Shown one piece after another: positions 27,931 to 36,454 of a DNA stretch of 64,000 nucleotides. The DNA is from JBEVJK01 sp963791325 (GTDB lineage Bacteria; Pseudomonadota; Alphaproteobacteria; Rhizobiales; Rhizobiaceae). How positions within the stretch are numbered: the first letter of the stretch is position 1; every line of letters starts with the position of its first letter. Below the pieces are notes generated by a model. That model did not search any database. It was not told the origin of the DNA and saw nothing but the letters and a program-made list of their open reading frames with translations. The stretch covers positions 248,001 to 312,000 of the forward strand of contig CAWBRU010000009.1 in NCBI GenBank assembly GCA_963791325.1, read 5' to 3'. A program made the position numbers and the translations under genes.

Positions 27931-30371
27931 GCGCCCCGCCGGCCAAGGCGCGGGCCGTGATCATCGGCGGCGGCGTGTCCGGCTGCTCGGTCGCCTACCA
28001 TCTGGCCAAGCTCGGCTGGACCGACATCGTGCTCCTGGAGCGCCGGCAGCTCACCTGCGGCACCACCTGGCACGCCGCCGGGTTGATCGGCCAGCTCCGC
28101 GCCTCGCACAATATGACGCGGCTCGCCAAATATTCGGCCGACCTCTACGTCAGGCTGGAGGCCGAGACCGGCGTTGCCACCGGCATGCGCCAGGTCGGCT
28201 CGATTACCGTGGCGCTCACCGAAGCGCGCAAGCACGAGATCTACCGGCAGGCCTCGCTGGCGCGCGCCTTCGAGATCGACGTGCGCGAAATTTCTCCGCG
28301 TGAAGCGAAGGAGATGTATCCGCATCTCGACGTCGCAGGCGTGGTCGGTGCCGTCCATCTGCCGCTCGACGGGCAATGCGACCCGGCCAACATCGCCATG
28401 GCGCTGGCCAAAGGCGCCCGCCAGCGCGGCGCACAGATCCTGGAAAACATCAAGGTGACCGAGGTGCTCACCGCAGGCGGCCGGGTCCGCGGCGTCGCCT
28501 GGCAGCAGGGCGAGGCGCGCGGCATCATCGACACCGACGTCGTGGTCAACTGCGCCGGCATGTGGGCGCGCGAGCTCGGCGCGAGCTCCGGGGTCGCCGT
28601 TCCGCTGCACGCCTGCGAGCACTTCTATTTGGTGACCGAACCGATCCCCGGGCTCACCCGGCTGCCGGTGCTCAGGGTGCCGGACGAATGCGCCTACTAC
28701 AAGGAGGACGCCGGCAAGATGATGCTCGGCGCCTTCGAGCCTGTCGCCAAGCCCTGGGGCATGACCGGCATCCCGGAGGATTTCTGCTTCGACCAGCTGC
28801 CTGAGGATATCGCCCATTTCGAGCCGATCCTCGAGATGGGAATTCGGCGCATGCCGATGCTGGGCACCGCCGGCATCCACACCTTCTTCAACGGCCCGGA
28901 GAGCTTCACCCCCGACGACCGCTATCTGCTCGGCGAGGCGCCGGAGCTCGCCGGCTATTTCGTGGCTGCCGGCTACAATTCGATCGGCATCGTCTCCTCC
29001 GGCGGCGCCGGCATGGCGCTGGCCCAATGGATCGCCGACGGCGAGCCGCCGTTCGATCTCTGGGAAGTCGACATCCGCCGCGTTCAGCCGTTCCAGCGAA
29101 ACCGCCGCTATCTTAAGGCGCGGGTGACCGAGACGCTCGGCCTGCTCTATGCCGACCACTTCCCCTACCGGCAGGTGGCCAGCGCCCGCGGCGTGCGGCG
29201 CTCGCCGCTGCACGAGCACCTCAAGGCACGCGGCGCCGTGTTCGGCGAGACCGCCGGCTGGGAGCGCGCCAACTGGTTCGCCACGCCCGGCCAGCCGCGC
29301 GAATATCGCTATTCCTGGGGCCGGCAGAACTGGTTCGACAATCAGCGGGCCGAGCATCTGGCGGTGCGGCACGGCGTCGGCCTGTTCGACATGAGCTCGT
29401 TCGGCAAGATCAGGGTCGAGGGGCGCGATGCACTGCCCGTCCTGCAGCGGCTCTGCGCCAACGATGTCGACGTGCCTGTCGGCCGGATTGTCTATACGCA
29501 GATGCTCAATCAGCGCGGCGGCATCGAAAGCGATCTCACCGTCTCGCGCCTGGCCGAGACGGCCTTCCTGCTGGTCGTTCCCGCAGCGACGCTGCGGCGG
29601 GACCTCGCCTGGGTCATCCGCCATCTCGGCGAGGCCGCGGCGGTGGTCACCGACATCAGCGCCGCCGAGGCCGTGCTCTGCCTGATGGGGCCGCAGACGC
29701 GCGCCGTGCTCGCGGCGGCCAGCCCCAACGACTTCTCCAACGCGAACAATCCGTTCGGCACTTTCCAGGAAATCGAGATCGGCATGGGCCTGGCGCGTGC
29801 CCACCGCGTCACCTATGTCGGCGAGCTCGGCTGGGAGCTCTACGTGTCGAGCGACCAGGCCGCGCATGTGTTCGAGACCCTGGAGCAGGCCGGGGCCGCG
29901 GCCGGGATGATGCTCTGCGGCCTGCACGCGCTCGACTCCTGCCGCATCGAGAAGGCCTTCCGCCATTTCGGCCACGACATCACCGACGAGGACCATGTGC
30001 TCGAGGCGGGGCTGGGCTTCGCGGTGAAGCCCGGCAAGGGCGAGTTCATCGGCCGCGACGCGGTGCTCGAACGCCGCGAGCAAGGCCTGCGGCGGCGCCT
30101 GGTGCAGTTCCGTCTGCGCGATCCGGCCCCGCTTCTGTTTCACAACGAGGCGATCGTGCGCGACGGCGCCATCGTCGGCACGGTCACCTCCGGCAATTAC
30201 GGCCACGCGCTCGGCGGCGCCGTCGGCCTCGGCTACGTCCCCTGCCCGGGGGAGACCGAAGCCGAGCTGCTTTCCTCCGGCTTCGCCGTCGAGATCGCTG
30301 GCGAGCGCTTCGCGGCAGATGCGTCGCTGAAGCCGCTCTACGATCCGAAGGCGGAGCGTACCCGGATGTAG
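27927..30371 (+). CDS. FAD plus GcvT dehydrogenase (sarcosine/dimethylglycine dehydrogenase-like), copy 3
   Basis: The 814-residue protein starts in an ATGA overlap with the aminotransferase. The FAD site is VIIGGGVSGCSVAYHLAKLG, with His49 of CGTTWHAAGL as the covalent flavin site. The GcvT domain shows VTYVGELGWELYVSSDQA and LDSCRIEKAFRHFGHDIT. It differs clearly from copies 1 and 2, so the three probably act on different N-methylated substrates or different steps from betaine to glycine. It is the last gene of the methylated-amine block; a 175-bp AT-rich spacer follows. Confidence 0.92.
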   Translation: MSAPPAKARAVIIGGGVSGCSVAYHLAKLGWTDIVLLERRQLTCGTTWHAAGLIGQLRASHNMTRLAKYSADLYVRLEAETGVATGMRQVGSITVALTEARKHEIYRQASLARAFEIDVREISPREAKEMYPHLDVAGVVGAVHLPLDGQCDPANIAMALAKGARQRGAQILENIKVTEVLTAGGRVRGVAWQQGEARGIIDTDVVVNCAGMWARELGASSGVAVPLHACEHFYLVTEPIPGLTRLPVLRVPDECAYYKEDAGKMMLGAFEPVAKPWGMTGIPEDFCFDQLPEDIAHFEPILEMGIRRMPMLGTAGIHTFFNGPESFTPDDRYLLGEAPELAGYFVAAGYNSIGIVSSGGAGMALAQWIADGEPPFDLWEVDIRRVQPFQRNRRYLKARVTETLGLLYADHFPYRQVASARGVRRSPLHEHLKARGAVFGETAGWERANWFATPGQPREYRYSWGRQNWFDNQRAEHLAVRHGVGLFDMSSFGKIRVEGRDALPVLQRLCANDVDVPVGRIVYTQMLNQRGGIESDLTVSRLAETAFLLVVPAATLRRDLAWVIRHLGEAAAVVTDISAAEAVLCLMGPQTRAVLAAASPNDFSNANNPFGTFQEIEIGMGLARAHRVTYVGELGWELYVSSDQAAHVFETLEQAGAAAGMMLCGLHALDSCRIEKAFRHFGHDITDEDHVLEAGLGFAVKPGKGEFIGRDAVLERREQGLRRRLVQFRLRDPAPLLFHNEAIVRDGAIVGTVTSGNYGHALGGAVGLGYVPCPGETEAELLSSGFAVEIAGERFAADASLKPLYDPKAERTRM

Positions 30372-30546
30372 CTCGACGGGAGCAGGGCTTTGTTTACAAA
30401 TAATACCTGGTTAAATTACATAGTTAACGCGCCAATACCAAGCCTTCGCAAGCTTTATGTAGATTAGCTTCAATAAGTAGTTCGGGTATTCGACCAGAGT
30501 AAAACTGTCGTTGCTATCGTCTTCTCACTAAGGGGAGACGACAACG

Positions 30547-31146
30547 ATGGCAAAACACACGCGAACGGCCACTCTGATCGCCCTGATGCTGCTGGTGTCG
30601 TCGGCCGGGGGCGCGCTTGCCGACACCGGCATGCCGACCGGCGGGCGCACCACCCAGCCGATCGGGCATTACGAGTTCTGTCAGCGCCTTCCCGATGAGT
30701 GCAAGCAGCGGACGGCGTCGCGCCGCCCGGTCGAGCTCAGCCGCACGGTGTGGGCCGAGATGGTTGCCGTCAACAACGGCGTCAACACCAAGGTGACGCC
30801 GCGCACCGATATGGAGATCTGGGGCAAGCCGGAGGTGTGGTCGTTCCCCGACAAGTTCGGTGATTGCGAGGACTTCGCGCTGGAGAAGCGGCGTGAGCTG
30901 ATCGCCGACGGCATCCCGGCCGGCAGCCTGCTGATCACCGTGGTGCGCCAGGCGAACGGCGATGGCCATGCCGTGCTGACCGTGCGCACCAGCGACGGCG
31001 ACTATATCCTCGACAATCTGGAGCCCCGCATCCTTGCCTGGCAGGACACGGACTACACCTTCCTCAAGCGCCAGTCGGTGACCAACTCCGGCGATTGGGT
31101 CTCCATCAATGACGGCCGGGCGGTGGCCGTCGGCTCGGTCAAGTAA
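30547..31146 (+). CDS. Transglutaminase-like cysteine peptidase (BTLCP family), secreted
   Basis: The ATG at 30547 follows AAGGGGAGACGACAACG. The 199-residue protein has a signal peptide (LIALMLLVSSAGGALA) and the BTLCP catalytic triad: Cys in FGDCEDFALEKRRELI, His in GDGHAVLTVRT and Asp in YILDNLEP. This family is widespread in Rhizobiales, often in several copies, and is thought to process periplasmic or surface proteins (some homologues pair with large adhesins). The 175-bp AT-rich region before it holds its promoter. No adhesin gene is near. Confidence 0.93.
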   Translation: MAKHTRTATLIALMLLVSSAGGALADTGMPTGGRTTQPIGHYEFCQRLPDECKQRTASRRPVELSRTVWAEMVAVNNGVNTKVTPRTDMEIWGKPEVWSFPDKFGDCEDFALEKRRELIADGIPAGSLLITVVRQANGDGHAVLTVRTSDGDYILDNLEPRILAWQDTDYTFLKRQSVTNSGDWVSINDGRAVAVGSVK

Positions 31147-31350
31147 CCGCCGCTTCTGTTCGCCTGCTCAGGTCGCGTCCCGTCGTCCCCATCCCTGTCG
31201 ACCTGAAGCCGCTGGAGCCGGCCCCCTCCCCGGGCCGGCTTTCGGCCATGGAATGGCGGTGTTTGCTGAGGGATTTCAGGCGGTTGGTAGGGGTGCCCGG
31301 CGGTTGCGCAGCCGTTGATAGTGCGCCTGGTATAGCAAGGCGGCGCTTCC

Positions 31351-31373
31351 TACCCTGATTGCTAATCAGGGTA
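31351..31373. repeat. Perfect inverted repeat (10-bp arms, 3-bp loop)
   Basis: TACCCTGATT, loop GCT, AATCAGGGTA. The repeat lies in the 450-bp region after the cysteine peptidase gene and is followed by GCTTCCTACCTGG, a near-repeat of the GCTTCCTACCCTG that overlaps its left arm. No T run follows, so a regulator site or recombination remnant is as likely as a terminator. Confidence 0.5.
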
Positions 31374-31546
31374 GCCAGAACTCGCTCGCTACGCGCTTCC
31401 TACCTGGTGAAGGGTACACTACGCCCGTAAGCCACGTTTGACGCGCTATGGGCGGTGGCCAAGGACAACGGGATAGTGAGGATGCCTGGAGAGATTGCCA
31501 CCCAGCGAGCGCGGTTGCCGCCACAGTCTGTTACGACTTGTAGTCG

Positions 31547-31582
31547 CCCCCTGGCCCCCTCGACCCCAGGGGTAGCTTTTTG
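31547..31582 (+). terminator. Rho-independent terminator-like hairpin
   Basis: CCCCTGG (31548-31554) pairs with CCAGGGG (31566-31572) and is followed by TAGCTTTTT. It would end transcripts from upstream and lies just in front of a set of phage-like ORFs that differ from the surrounding genes. Confidence 0.55.
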
Positions 31583-31600
31583 TGACGGCCCGTCGATTCC

Positions 31601-31987
31601 ATGCGAGCCAATTTTTTATCTCCAGCGCTCGCTCCTATCTGTCGTTCGCCGGCGCTGATCCGATTTCGCTTTCGGCAAAATCTTTTCCGCCCTCAGCTTC
31701 TGGCCACCCTTTCCTGGCCACCCCTTCCCGCTCATGCTACGTTTGAATTGCGCATCACGGCGCAGGAGCTCGACCAGCTCCGCCCCACCCTGCTCCGGCC
31801 TGGGCGACCGGACCTCGAACCCTTTCCGAGAGCCGTGTTGCTGCGTTTCAAGGATCTCAGAGGTCAGCGCTTCGGCCGTCTTGTCGTCCGCGAGGAGACC
31901 GGCCGCCACCATCACCGAGAGGTTTTGTGGTTCTGCGTCAGTGACTGCGGTGGGAGCGAAGCCGATGACCCACGCCGTCCCGCCTAA
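31601..31987 (+). CDS. Phage-type small protein, probably N-terminally uncertain
   Basis: The C-terminal half contains LRGQRFGRLVVREETG and LWFCVSDCGG, which resembles the phage/mobile-element motif DLTGQRFGRLxV...WxCxCDCG seen in HNH-associated and AP2-like small proteins. The first 60 or so codons have no such similarity, so the true start may be an internal codon (a GTG directly before the motif is possible). The gene overlaps the next ORF by 23 bp. The second Cys of the usual CxCDCG pattern reads Ser here. Likely a remnant of a prophage or genomic island. Confidence 0.4.
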   Translation: MRANFLSPALAPICRSPALIRFRFRQNLFRPQLLATLSWPPLPAHATFELRITAQELDQLRPTLLRPGRPDLEPFPRAVLLRFKDLRGQRFGRLVVREETGRHHHREVLWFCVSDCGGSEADDPRRPA

Positions 31988-32153
31988 CGCCGTTTACGCG
32001 ACCATTGGCGCCGGGAGATGCCGCTGCTGTGGCCGACCGCTGCGACCCAACCAGATCGCCTGCGCGAAGCTGAAGCGCATGCGCTGCACCCAGCTCTCGC
32101 GCCTGCGTCTGAAGCTCGTCGCCGGTCCCGCGCACTTGGAGCGCTCGCCATGA
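31965..32153 (+). CDS. Small Cys-rich phage-like protein
   Basis: The ATG at 31965 opens a 62-residue ORF with GRCRCCGRPLRPNQIACAK, a zinc-ribbon-like cysteine cluster. It overlaps its upstream neighbour by 23 bp and ends in an ATGA overlap with the next ORF. Tight overlaps of short ORFs are typical of phage modules. Function unknown. Confidence 0.45.
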   Translation: MTHAVPPNAVYATIGAGRCRCCGRPLRPNQIACAKLKRMRCTQLSRLRLKLVAGPAHLERSP

Positions 32154-33013
32154 CGGCCGGGCTCGCTGTCGCCGGCATGCGCTGCGGCAATTGCCGCGCG
32201 CCCTTCATGTCCGCTCGAGCCGGCCAGAAATACTGCTCTCGCGTGTGCCGGCAGCACGCGCACTACCTCGACGGGAATTCGCGTCGACAAAGCGAGCCCG
32301 GCGCTGTCCCGCTTTACGATGTCGCGCTGGGTGGGGGTGCTGTCTCGCTGCCGGCGGAAGCCGCGACCCGCGTCCCGGGCAGGTGCGCGCAGGTTTCAGC
32401 ACGGGAAATGCCCGTCCAGGAGGAATGCTCGCCTGCTCTCGTTCCAGCCAGTGCTCGTGACGGCTGCGACGATGAGCTCGACGGTGGCTATGTCGAGCCG
32501 GACCGGCCACGGCCCGCTCCGCTGGCGCCGATCGCCCATCGTGGCCGTATGGTCCGCCGCGAGGGCGAGCGTCACGCCGGCTACCAGCCGGAGAACCACG
32601 AGTGGCGCGACTGGCTGTGCGATGCCGAGCTGGTCAGCAGCCAGCTCAGCCCAGCCACCGGCGCGGTCCGCGAGGTCTTCCAATTCGTCGGCAAGGACCC
32701 GATGGCGATCCCGTTGGATATCCTCACGGCCGCCGGCCACCCCTATCCGCGCGACGCCGGCGTGGCCAGCGTGGTCTCCCGTCTGAAGGCGATGCAGGGC
32801 GTCGACGGCCATAAGGAAGCCGCTGGCATAGGCCTGCCGTTTCCAGTACCGACCCGCTACACCAACGTCCGCGACTACTGCATCGAATGCTCGTCCGGCA
32901 ACAAAGCCGAAGTCCGCCGCTGCGCGATCTATGACTGCCCGGCGTGGGCCTTTCGCATGGGCCGCAACCCGCACAATCCGCGGCGCGGCAAGAACCCCTT
33001 CGCCGGCGATTGA
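32150..33013 (+). CDS. Phage-associated Cys-rich protein
   Basis: The 287-residue ORF starts at ATG 32150 in an ATGA overlap. It has an N-terminal zinc-ribbon pattern (MRCGNCRAPFMSARAGQKYC), a low-complexity middle, a wHTH-like segment (about residues 170-220) and a C-terminal motif VRDYCIECSSGNKAEVRRC, then IYDCPAWAFRMGRNP. That C-terminal Cys motif is characteristic of proteins found in alphaproteobacterial prophages. No other phage structural gene is present, so this is a small island or prophage fragment. Confidence 0.6.
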   Translation: MTAGLAVAGMRCGNCRAPFMSARAGQKYCSRVCRQHAHYLDGNSRRQSEPGAVPLYDVALGGGAVSLPAEAATRVPGRCAQVSAREMPVQEECSPALVPASARDGCDDELDGGYVEPDRPRPAPLAPIAHRGRMVRREGERHAGYQPENHEWRDWLCDAELVSSQLSPATGAVREVFQFVGKDPMAIPLDILTAAGHPYPRDAGVASVVSRLKAMQGVDGHKEAAGIGLPFPVPTRYTNVRDYCIECSSGNKAEVRRCAIYDCPAWAFRMGRNPHNPRRGKNPFAGD

Positions 33014-33323
33014 AGCTTCTCAAGGGCACCCGCCGGTAGTGAAAGACGGACGCTGTCAAAGCGGTGTGTAGTCGTGGCGCCGGGTGGGCGCGCTACAACG
33101 TCAAACAGCAAGATAGCTGCCTGTCCGCTCCGAGGGCGCATGGCATCAAGGCGTTCGTGCCGGGGCGCACACTTCCGACAGCCATGAACAAGAGCAGCGG
33201 ACCGAAACGATTGTCGGGGCGGCATGCCCTGCTTTGACATTGCCTCAGGACTGAGGACGAGCCTGTGGCCGATCTTCCGGAAAGGCACTCCTATGCATAC
33301 GCCTCGCACGAAAGAAAGCAGAG
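33014..33323. other. Intergenic, no gene seen
   Basis: The stretch between the phage-like gene and the convergent kup gene has no ORF with family similarity, no clear terminator and no repeat. Composition is intermediate between the phage-like ORFs and kup. Confidence 0.5.
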
Positions 33324-35252
33324 TCACACAGTCACCTGAGAGCCGAGCTCGATCACCCGGCTGGTGGGGATGCGAAAATAGGTGGTTACATCGCCCGCAG
33401 TCCGAGCAAGGCTGATAAACAGGCGATCTTGCCAGAGCGGCATGCCGGAGTGCGGCGAAGCTCGAATGGAACGGCGCGACACGAAGAACGACGTCGTCAT
33501 CACGTCGAATTTCAGTCCCTCTTTCCTACATGCGGCGAGTGCGAGGGGAATGTTAGGCTCTTCCATGAAGCCGAAGCGCAGGGTGACGCGCACGAAGTGA
33601 TCCGAGAGCCACTCGATTGTTACGCGTTCGGGGTCCCGAAAACGCGGCGTGTCCTCGGTTGCGACGTGCAGGATGACGTTCTGTGCATGTAGTGCCTTGA
33701 AGTGCTTGAGGCTATGCAAGAGCGCGGCCGGCGCCTTTTTGGGCGTGCCGGTGAAGAATATTGCAGTGCCACTGATGCGCTGCGGCGGCTTTTTTTCGAG
33801 CGCATCAATAATGTGCTGCAGTTGGATGTCGTCGCGCCGATCCTTTTCTGTGAGGATGCCAGTGCCTCGGCGCCAGGTCAGCATGACGATCATCAGGCCG
33901 CCGGCGACGGCGAGCGGCATCCAGCCGCCCTCGTGAACCTTCAGCAGATTGGCGCCGAGAAAGATCAGGTCGATTAACATCAACGGCCCCATGACGACTG
34001 CCGCGGCCGTTGCAGTCCATCGCCAGCTATAACGGATAGCCAGAAAGGCGAGTGCAGAGGTCACGACCATCGTCCCGGTGACGGCAATGCCGTAGGCGGC
34101 GGCAAGGGCACTCGACGACTTGAAGGCGATCACGACGAGCACGACTGCGGCCAGCAGATACCAGTTGACGCGCGGAATGTAGATCTGTCCCTTTTCCGTT
34201 TCCGAGGTCCGCGTAACGGTGAAACGAGGCAGCAAACCGAGATGGATGGCCTGCTGGGTCAGAGAAAACGCGCCAGTGATCACCGCCTGGCTGGCAATGA
34301 TGGTGGCAACCGTGGCGAGGATCACCATCGGCAGAAGCGCCCAGTCGGGATAGAGCAGGTAAAACGGATTCTCCAGCCGCTCCGGATGCGCAAGTAGCAT
34401 CGCACCCTGGCCGAGATAGTTGAGCGCCAGGGAGGGCAGCACAAGCAGGATCCATGCCATCTGAATAGGGGCGCGGCCAAAGTGACCCATATCTGCATAG
34501 AGGGCCTCCGCCCCGGTGACAGCCAGGAAGACCGCCCCGAGCGCGAATAGCCCAGCGGTCCCATGGTTCAGCAGGAAAGCTATGCCGTAGGTCGGGCTGA
34601 CTGCAGCCAGGATGCCAGGATTGTCGGCCAGGTGGACCAGACCGCCGAGCGCCATCGCCAGGAACCAAATGGCCATGAGTGGCCCGAACACAACGGCGAC
34701 CGCCGCCGTCCCGCGGCTCTGTACCACGAAAAGTAAGACCAGAATGACCAAGCTGATCGGCAGGACATAGGAGTTCAGGGTCGGGGTGATAAGGTTCAAT
34801 CCCTCGACTGCAGAGAGCACGGAAATGGCTGGCGTGATGATCGCATCGCCGTAGAACAGGGCTGCGCCGACCATCCCGCATAGGACCACCATCGACCCTC
34901 GATGCCCGAGCACGTGCTGGACCAGCGCCATCAGCGAGAGCGTGCCTCCTTCGCCGTCATTGTCCATTCGCATGATGAGGAACACGTATTTCAGGGTCAC
35001 TATTATCAGGAGCGCCCAGATCACCAGTGAGACGACGCCGAGCACCATCTCCGGCATCAAGGTCGCGCCATCGGCGGCTGCCTTCAGGCTTTCTTTCAGC
35101 GCGTAGAGCGGACTGGTGCCGATGTCGCCATAGACAACTCCCACCGAGCCAAGGCCTAGGATCAAGAAATTAGACTTGCCGGAAGCTGCGGAAGGCTCGA
35201 GCCCTCCGACGCGGGGGCTCTGGTGGGAGGTGGTGATACCGGTGTTTGTCAC
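33324..35252 (-). CDS. kup: Low-affinity potassium transporter Kup
   Basis: The 642-residue protein starts at GTG 35252. The KUP/HAK family signature is clear: LGSVGVVYGDIGTSPLYALK near residues 35-54, then GTLSLMALVQHVL and VGAALFYGDAIITPAISVLS. About 12 hydrophobic helices are followed by a cytoplasmic C-terminal domain. It imports K+ with protons at the inner membrane. Its start overlaps the stop of kdpE by 1 bp, so the two are co-transcribed, an uncommon pairing that links Kup to a Kdp-type regulator. Confidence 0.95.
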   Translation of the reverse strand: MTNTGITTSHQSPRVGGLEPSAASGKSNFLILGLGSVGVVYGDIGTSPLYALKESLKAAADGATLMPEMVLGVVSLVIWALLIIVTLKYVFLIMRMDNDGEGGTLSLMALVQHVLGHRGSMVVLCGMVGAALFYGDAIITPAISVLSAVEGLNLITPTLNSYVLPISLVILVLLFVVQSRGTAAVAVVFGPLMAIWFLAMALGGLVHLADNPGILAAVSPTYGIAFLLNHGTAGLFALGAVFLAVTGAEALYADMGHFGRAPIQMAWILLVLPSLALNYLGQGAMLLAHPERLENPFYLLYPDWALLPMVILATVATIIASQAVITGAFSLTQQAIHLGLLPRFTVTRTSETEKGQIYIPRVNWYLLAAVVLVVIAFKSSSALAAAYGIAVTGTMVVTSALAFLAIRYSWRWTATAAAVVMGPLMLIDLIFLGANLLKVHEGGWMPLAVAGGLMIVMLTWRRGTGILTEKDRRDDIQLQHIIDALEKKPPQRISGTAIFFTGTPKKAPAALLHSLKHFKALHAQNVILHVATEDTPRFRDPERVTIEWLSDHFVRVTLRFGFMEEPNIPLALAACRKEGLKFDVMTTSFFVSRRSIRASPHSGMPLWQDRLFISLARTAGDVTTYFRIPTSRVIELGSQVTV

Positions 35253-35959
35253 TAGCTCGTCTCCACCGGCTCATCCGGTGCACGCAGCCGGTAGCCGATC
35301 CCGGTCTCAGTGCTAACGTATTCGGGCCGCTCAGGATTCTTCTCAATCTTCTGCCTGAGTTGCCGGATGTAGACGCGCAGGTTTTGAGTGTCGGCCAGAT
35401 CACTCCATAGCTCTGTCATCAGGAATTTATGGGTTAGGACCTTGCCTGCGTGCTGGATCAACAGTCTGAGCAGATCGTACTCCTTGGGCGAGAGACTTAT
35501 CTGACGCTCGCCGACCCTTACTATGCGACGAACGAGGTCGACTGACAGTTCGCCAACCTGAAAGATCGGTCGCTCGCCCTGAGCTTGGAGCTGATGCCGC
35601 AGCGCAGCACGGATGCGGGCCAGAAGTTCGTTCATTCCAAACGGCTTGGTGACATAGTCATCGGCGCCGTGGTCGAGGGCTTGGACCTTCCCGCTTTCGT
35701 CGCCCCGGCTAGACAGAATGACGATCGGCACGGCTTCATCCCGTTCCCGCATCATCCGCAACAACTCCAAGCCTGGTATGTCCGGAAGGCCGAGATCGAG
35801 TAGGACCAGATGCGGGCTCTGGGCCAACAGTTCCAGAGCGCACTTTCCGTTCGGCGCCTCGAGGATCTCGTAGCCCTGGGTGCCTAGCCCCATCCGCAGC
35901 AGCTTGCGAATTGGCGGCTCGTCATCAACGACCAAGACCTTAACGGCGGGAGACGTCAT
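35252..35959 (-). CDS. kdpE: KdpE-type response regulator (OmpR family)
   Basis: The 235-residue protein starts at ATG 35959 after GGAGACGGCAGG. Receiver residues are visible: DDEPP, the phospho-acceptor Asp in LVLLDLGLPDIPG and Lys in YVTKPFG. The C-terminal winged helix (LSPKEYDLLRLLIQHAGKVL, then TGIGYRL) is OmpR/KdpE-like. KdpE normally activates kdpFABC; no kdpFABC genes are in the window. The ATG overlaps the stop of a kdpD 3' remnant, so the sensor partner is missing here. Confidence 0.9.
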   Translation of the reverse strand: MTSPAVKVLVVDDEPPIRKLLRMGLGTQGYEILEAPNGKCALELLAQSPHLVLLDLGLPDIPGLELLRMMRERDEAVPIVILSSRGDESGKVQALDHGADDYVTKPFGMNELLARIRAALRHQLQAQGERPIFQVGELSVDLVRRIVRVGERQISLSPKEYDLLRLLIQHAGKVLTHKFLMTELWSDLADTQNLRVYIRQLRQKIEKNPERPEYVSTETGIGYRLRAPDEPVETS

Positions 35960-36060
35960 CCTGCCGTCTCCGCCAGCCTGTCGCAGGGCGGGATCGGCAG
36001 CCTTATCGTCAAGACCGCGCCGGTCCGGTCGTTGCGGTTGGCCGCCGTGACTAGTGCCGT
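35956..36060 (-). pseudogene. kdpD: 3' remnant of kdpD sensor kinase
   Basis: In the frame that ends with the TGA overlapping the kdpE ATG, the translation reads VTAANRNDRTGAVLTIRLPI and then PPCDRLAETAG. This is the very C-terminus of the KdpD ATPase domain (the NRxDxxGAVLTIxLPI pattern). Similarity stops near 36060, and upstream sequence is unrelated. Only about 33 codons of the roughly 900-codon gene remain, so the kinase has been deleted. Confidence 0.7.
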
Positions 36061-36454
36061 GCATGGGATTGACGTCTTTCCCGCATTCCGACGGCCGATC
36101 GGCCTCGCGCAGCAGCATTCGAACGCGCATCACGAGCGTTTGGTGTTATTCAAAGCTCCCATGGGAGGCTACGTACTGCTCAGCGCATATATTTTCGAGG
36201 CGAGTCCAAGGCCGTCGATATAAAAATTGTATAAGAACGCCGCTCAAGGCCCATCAAACTGATCGAGCAACGAGCCACGCACGCCGGCCCCGTGCTTCGG
36301 CAGCGTGCTCGCGCTGGGCCCTGATCATGAACAAGACGTGCGTGTACGGCGTTTGAAACCGACAAGGTCGAGCTGGTGTCGACTGACGCGCCCTACAAGA
36401 ACCGGTTCTGGCGCACCTCCCGATAACGTTGACGCTCAGCAATGTCCGCTTCTA
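36061..36454. other. Rearranged intergenic region, no gene seen
   Basis: The stretch lies between the kdpD stub and the IS630 element. It contains several stops in all frames, AT-richer sequence around 36185-36235 and no recognisable protein. It probably marks the deletion junction of the kdp locus. Confidence 0.5.

Noticed and set aside
27897..30206. Long minus-strand open frame opposite FAD/GcvT copy 3, and similar ones at 24423-26711 and plus 12943-15348, 53259-55364
   Set aside because: All are mirror frames of real FAD/GcvT or oxidoreductase genes with third-position GC bias; none has recognisable domains.
36361..36445. Short frame ending in a plausible peptide tail before the IS element
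   Set aside because: Only about 20 codons, with no start, ribosome site or recognisable similarity.
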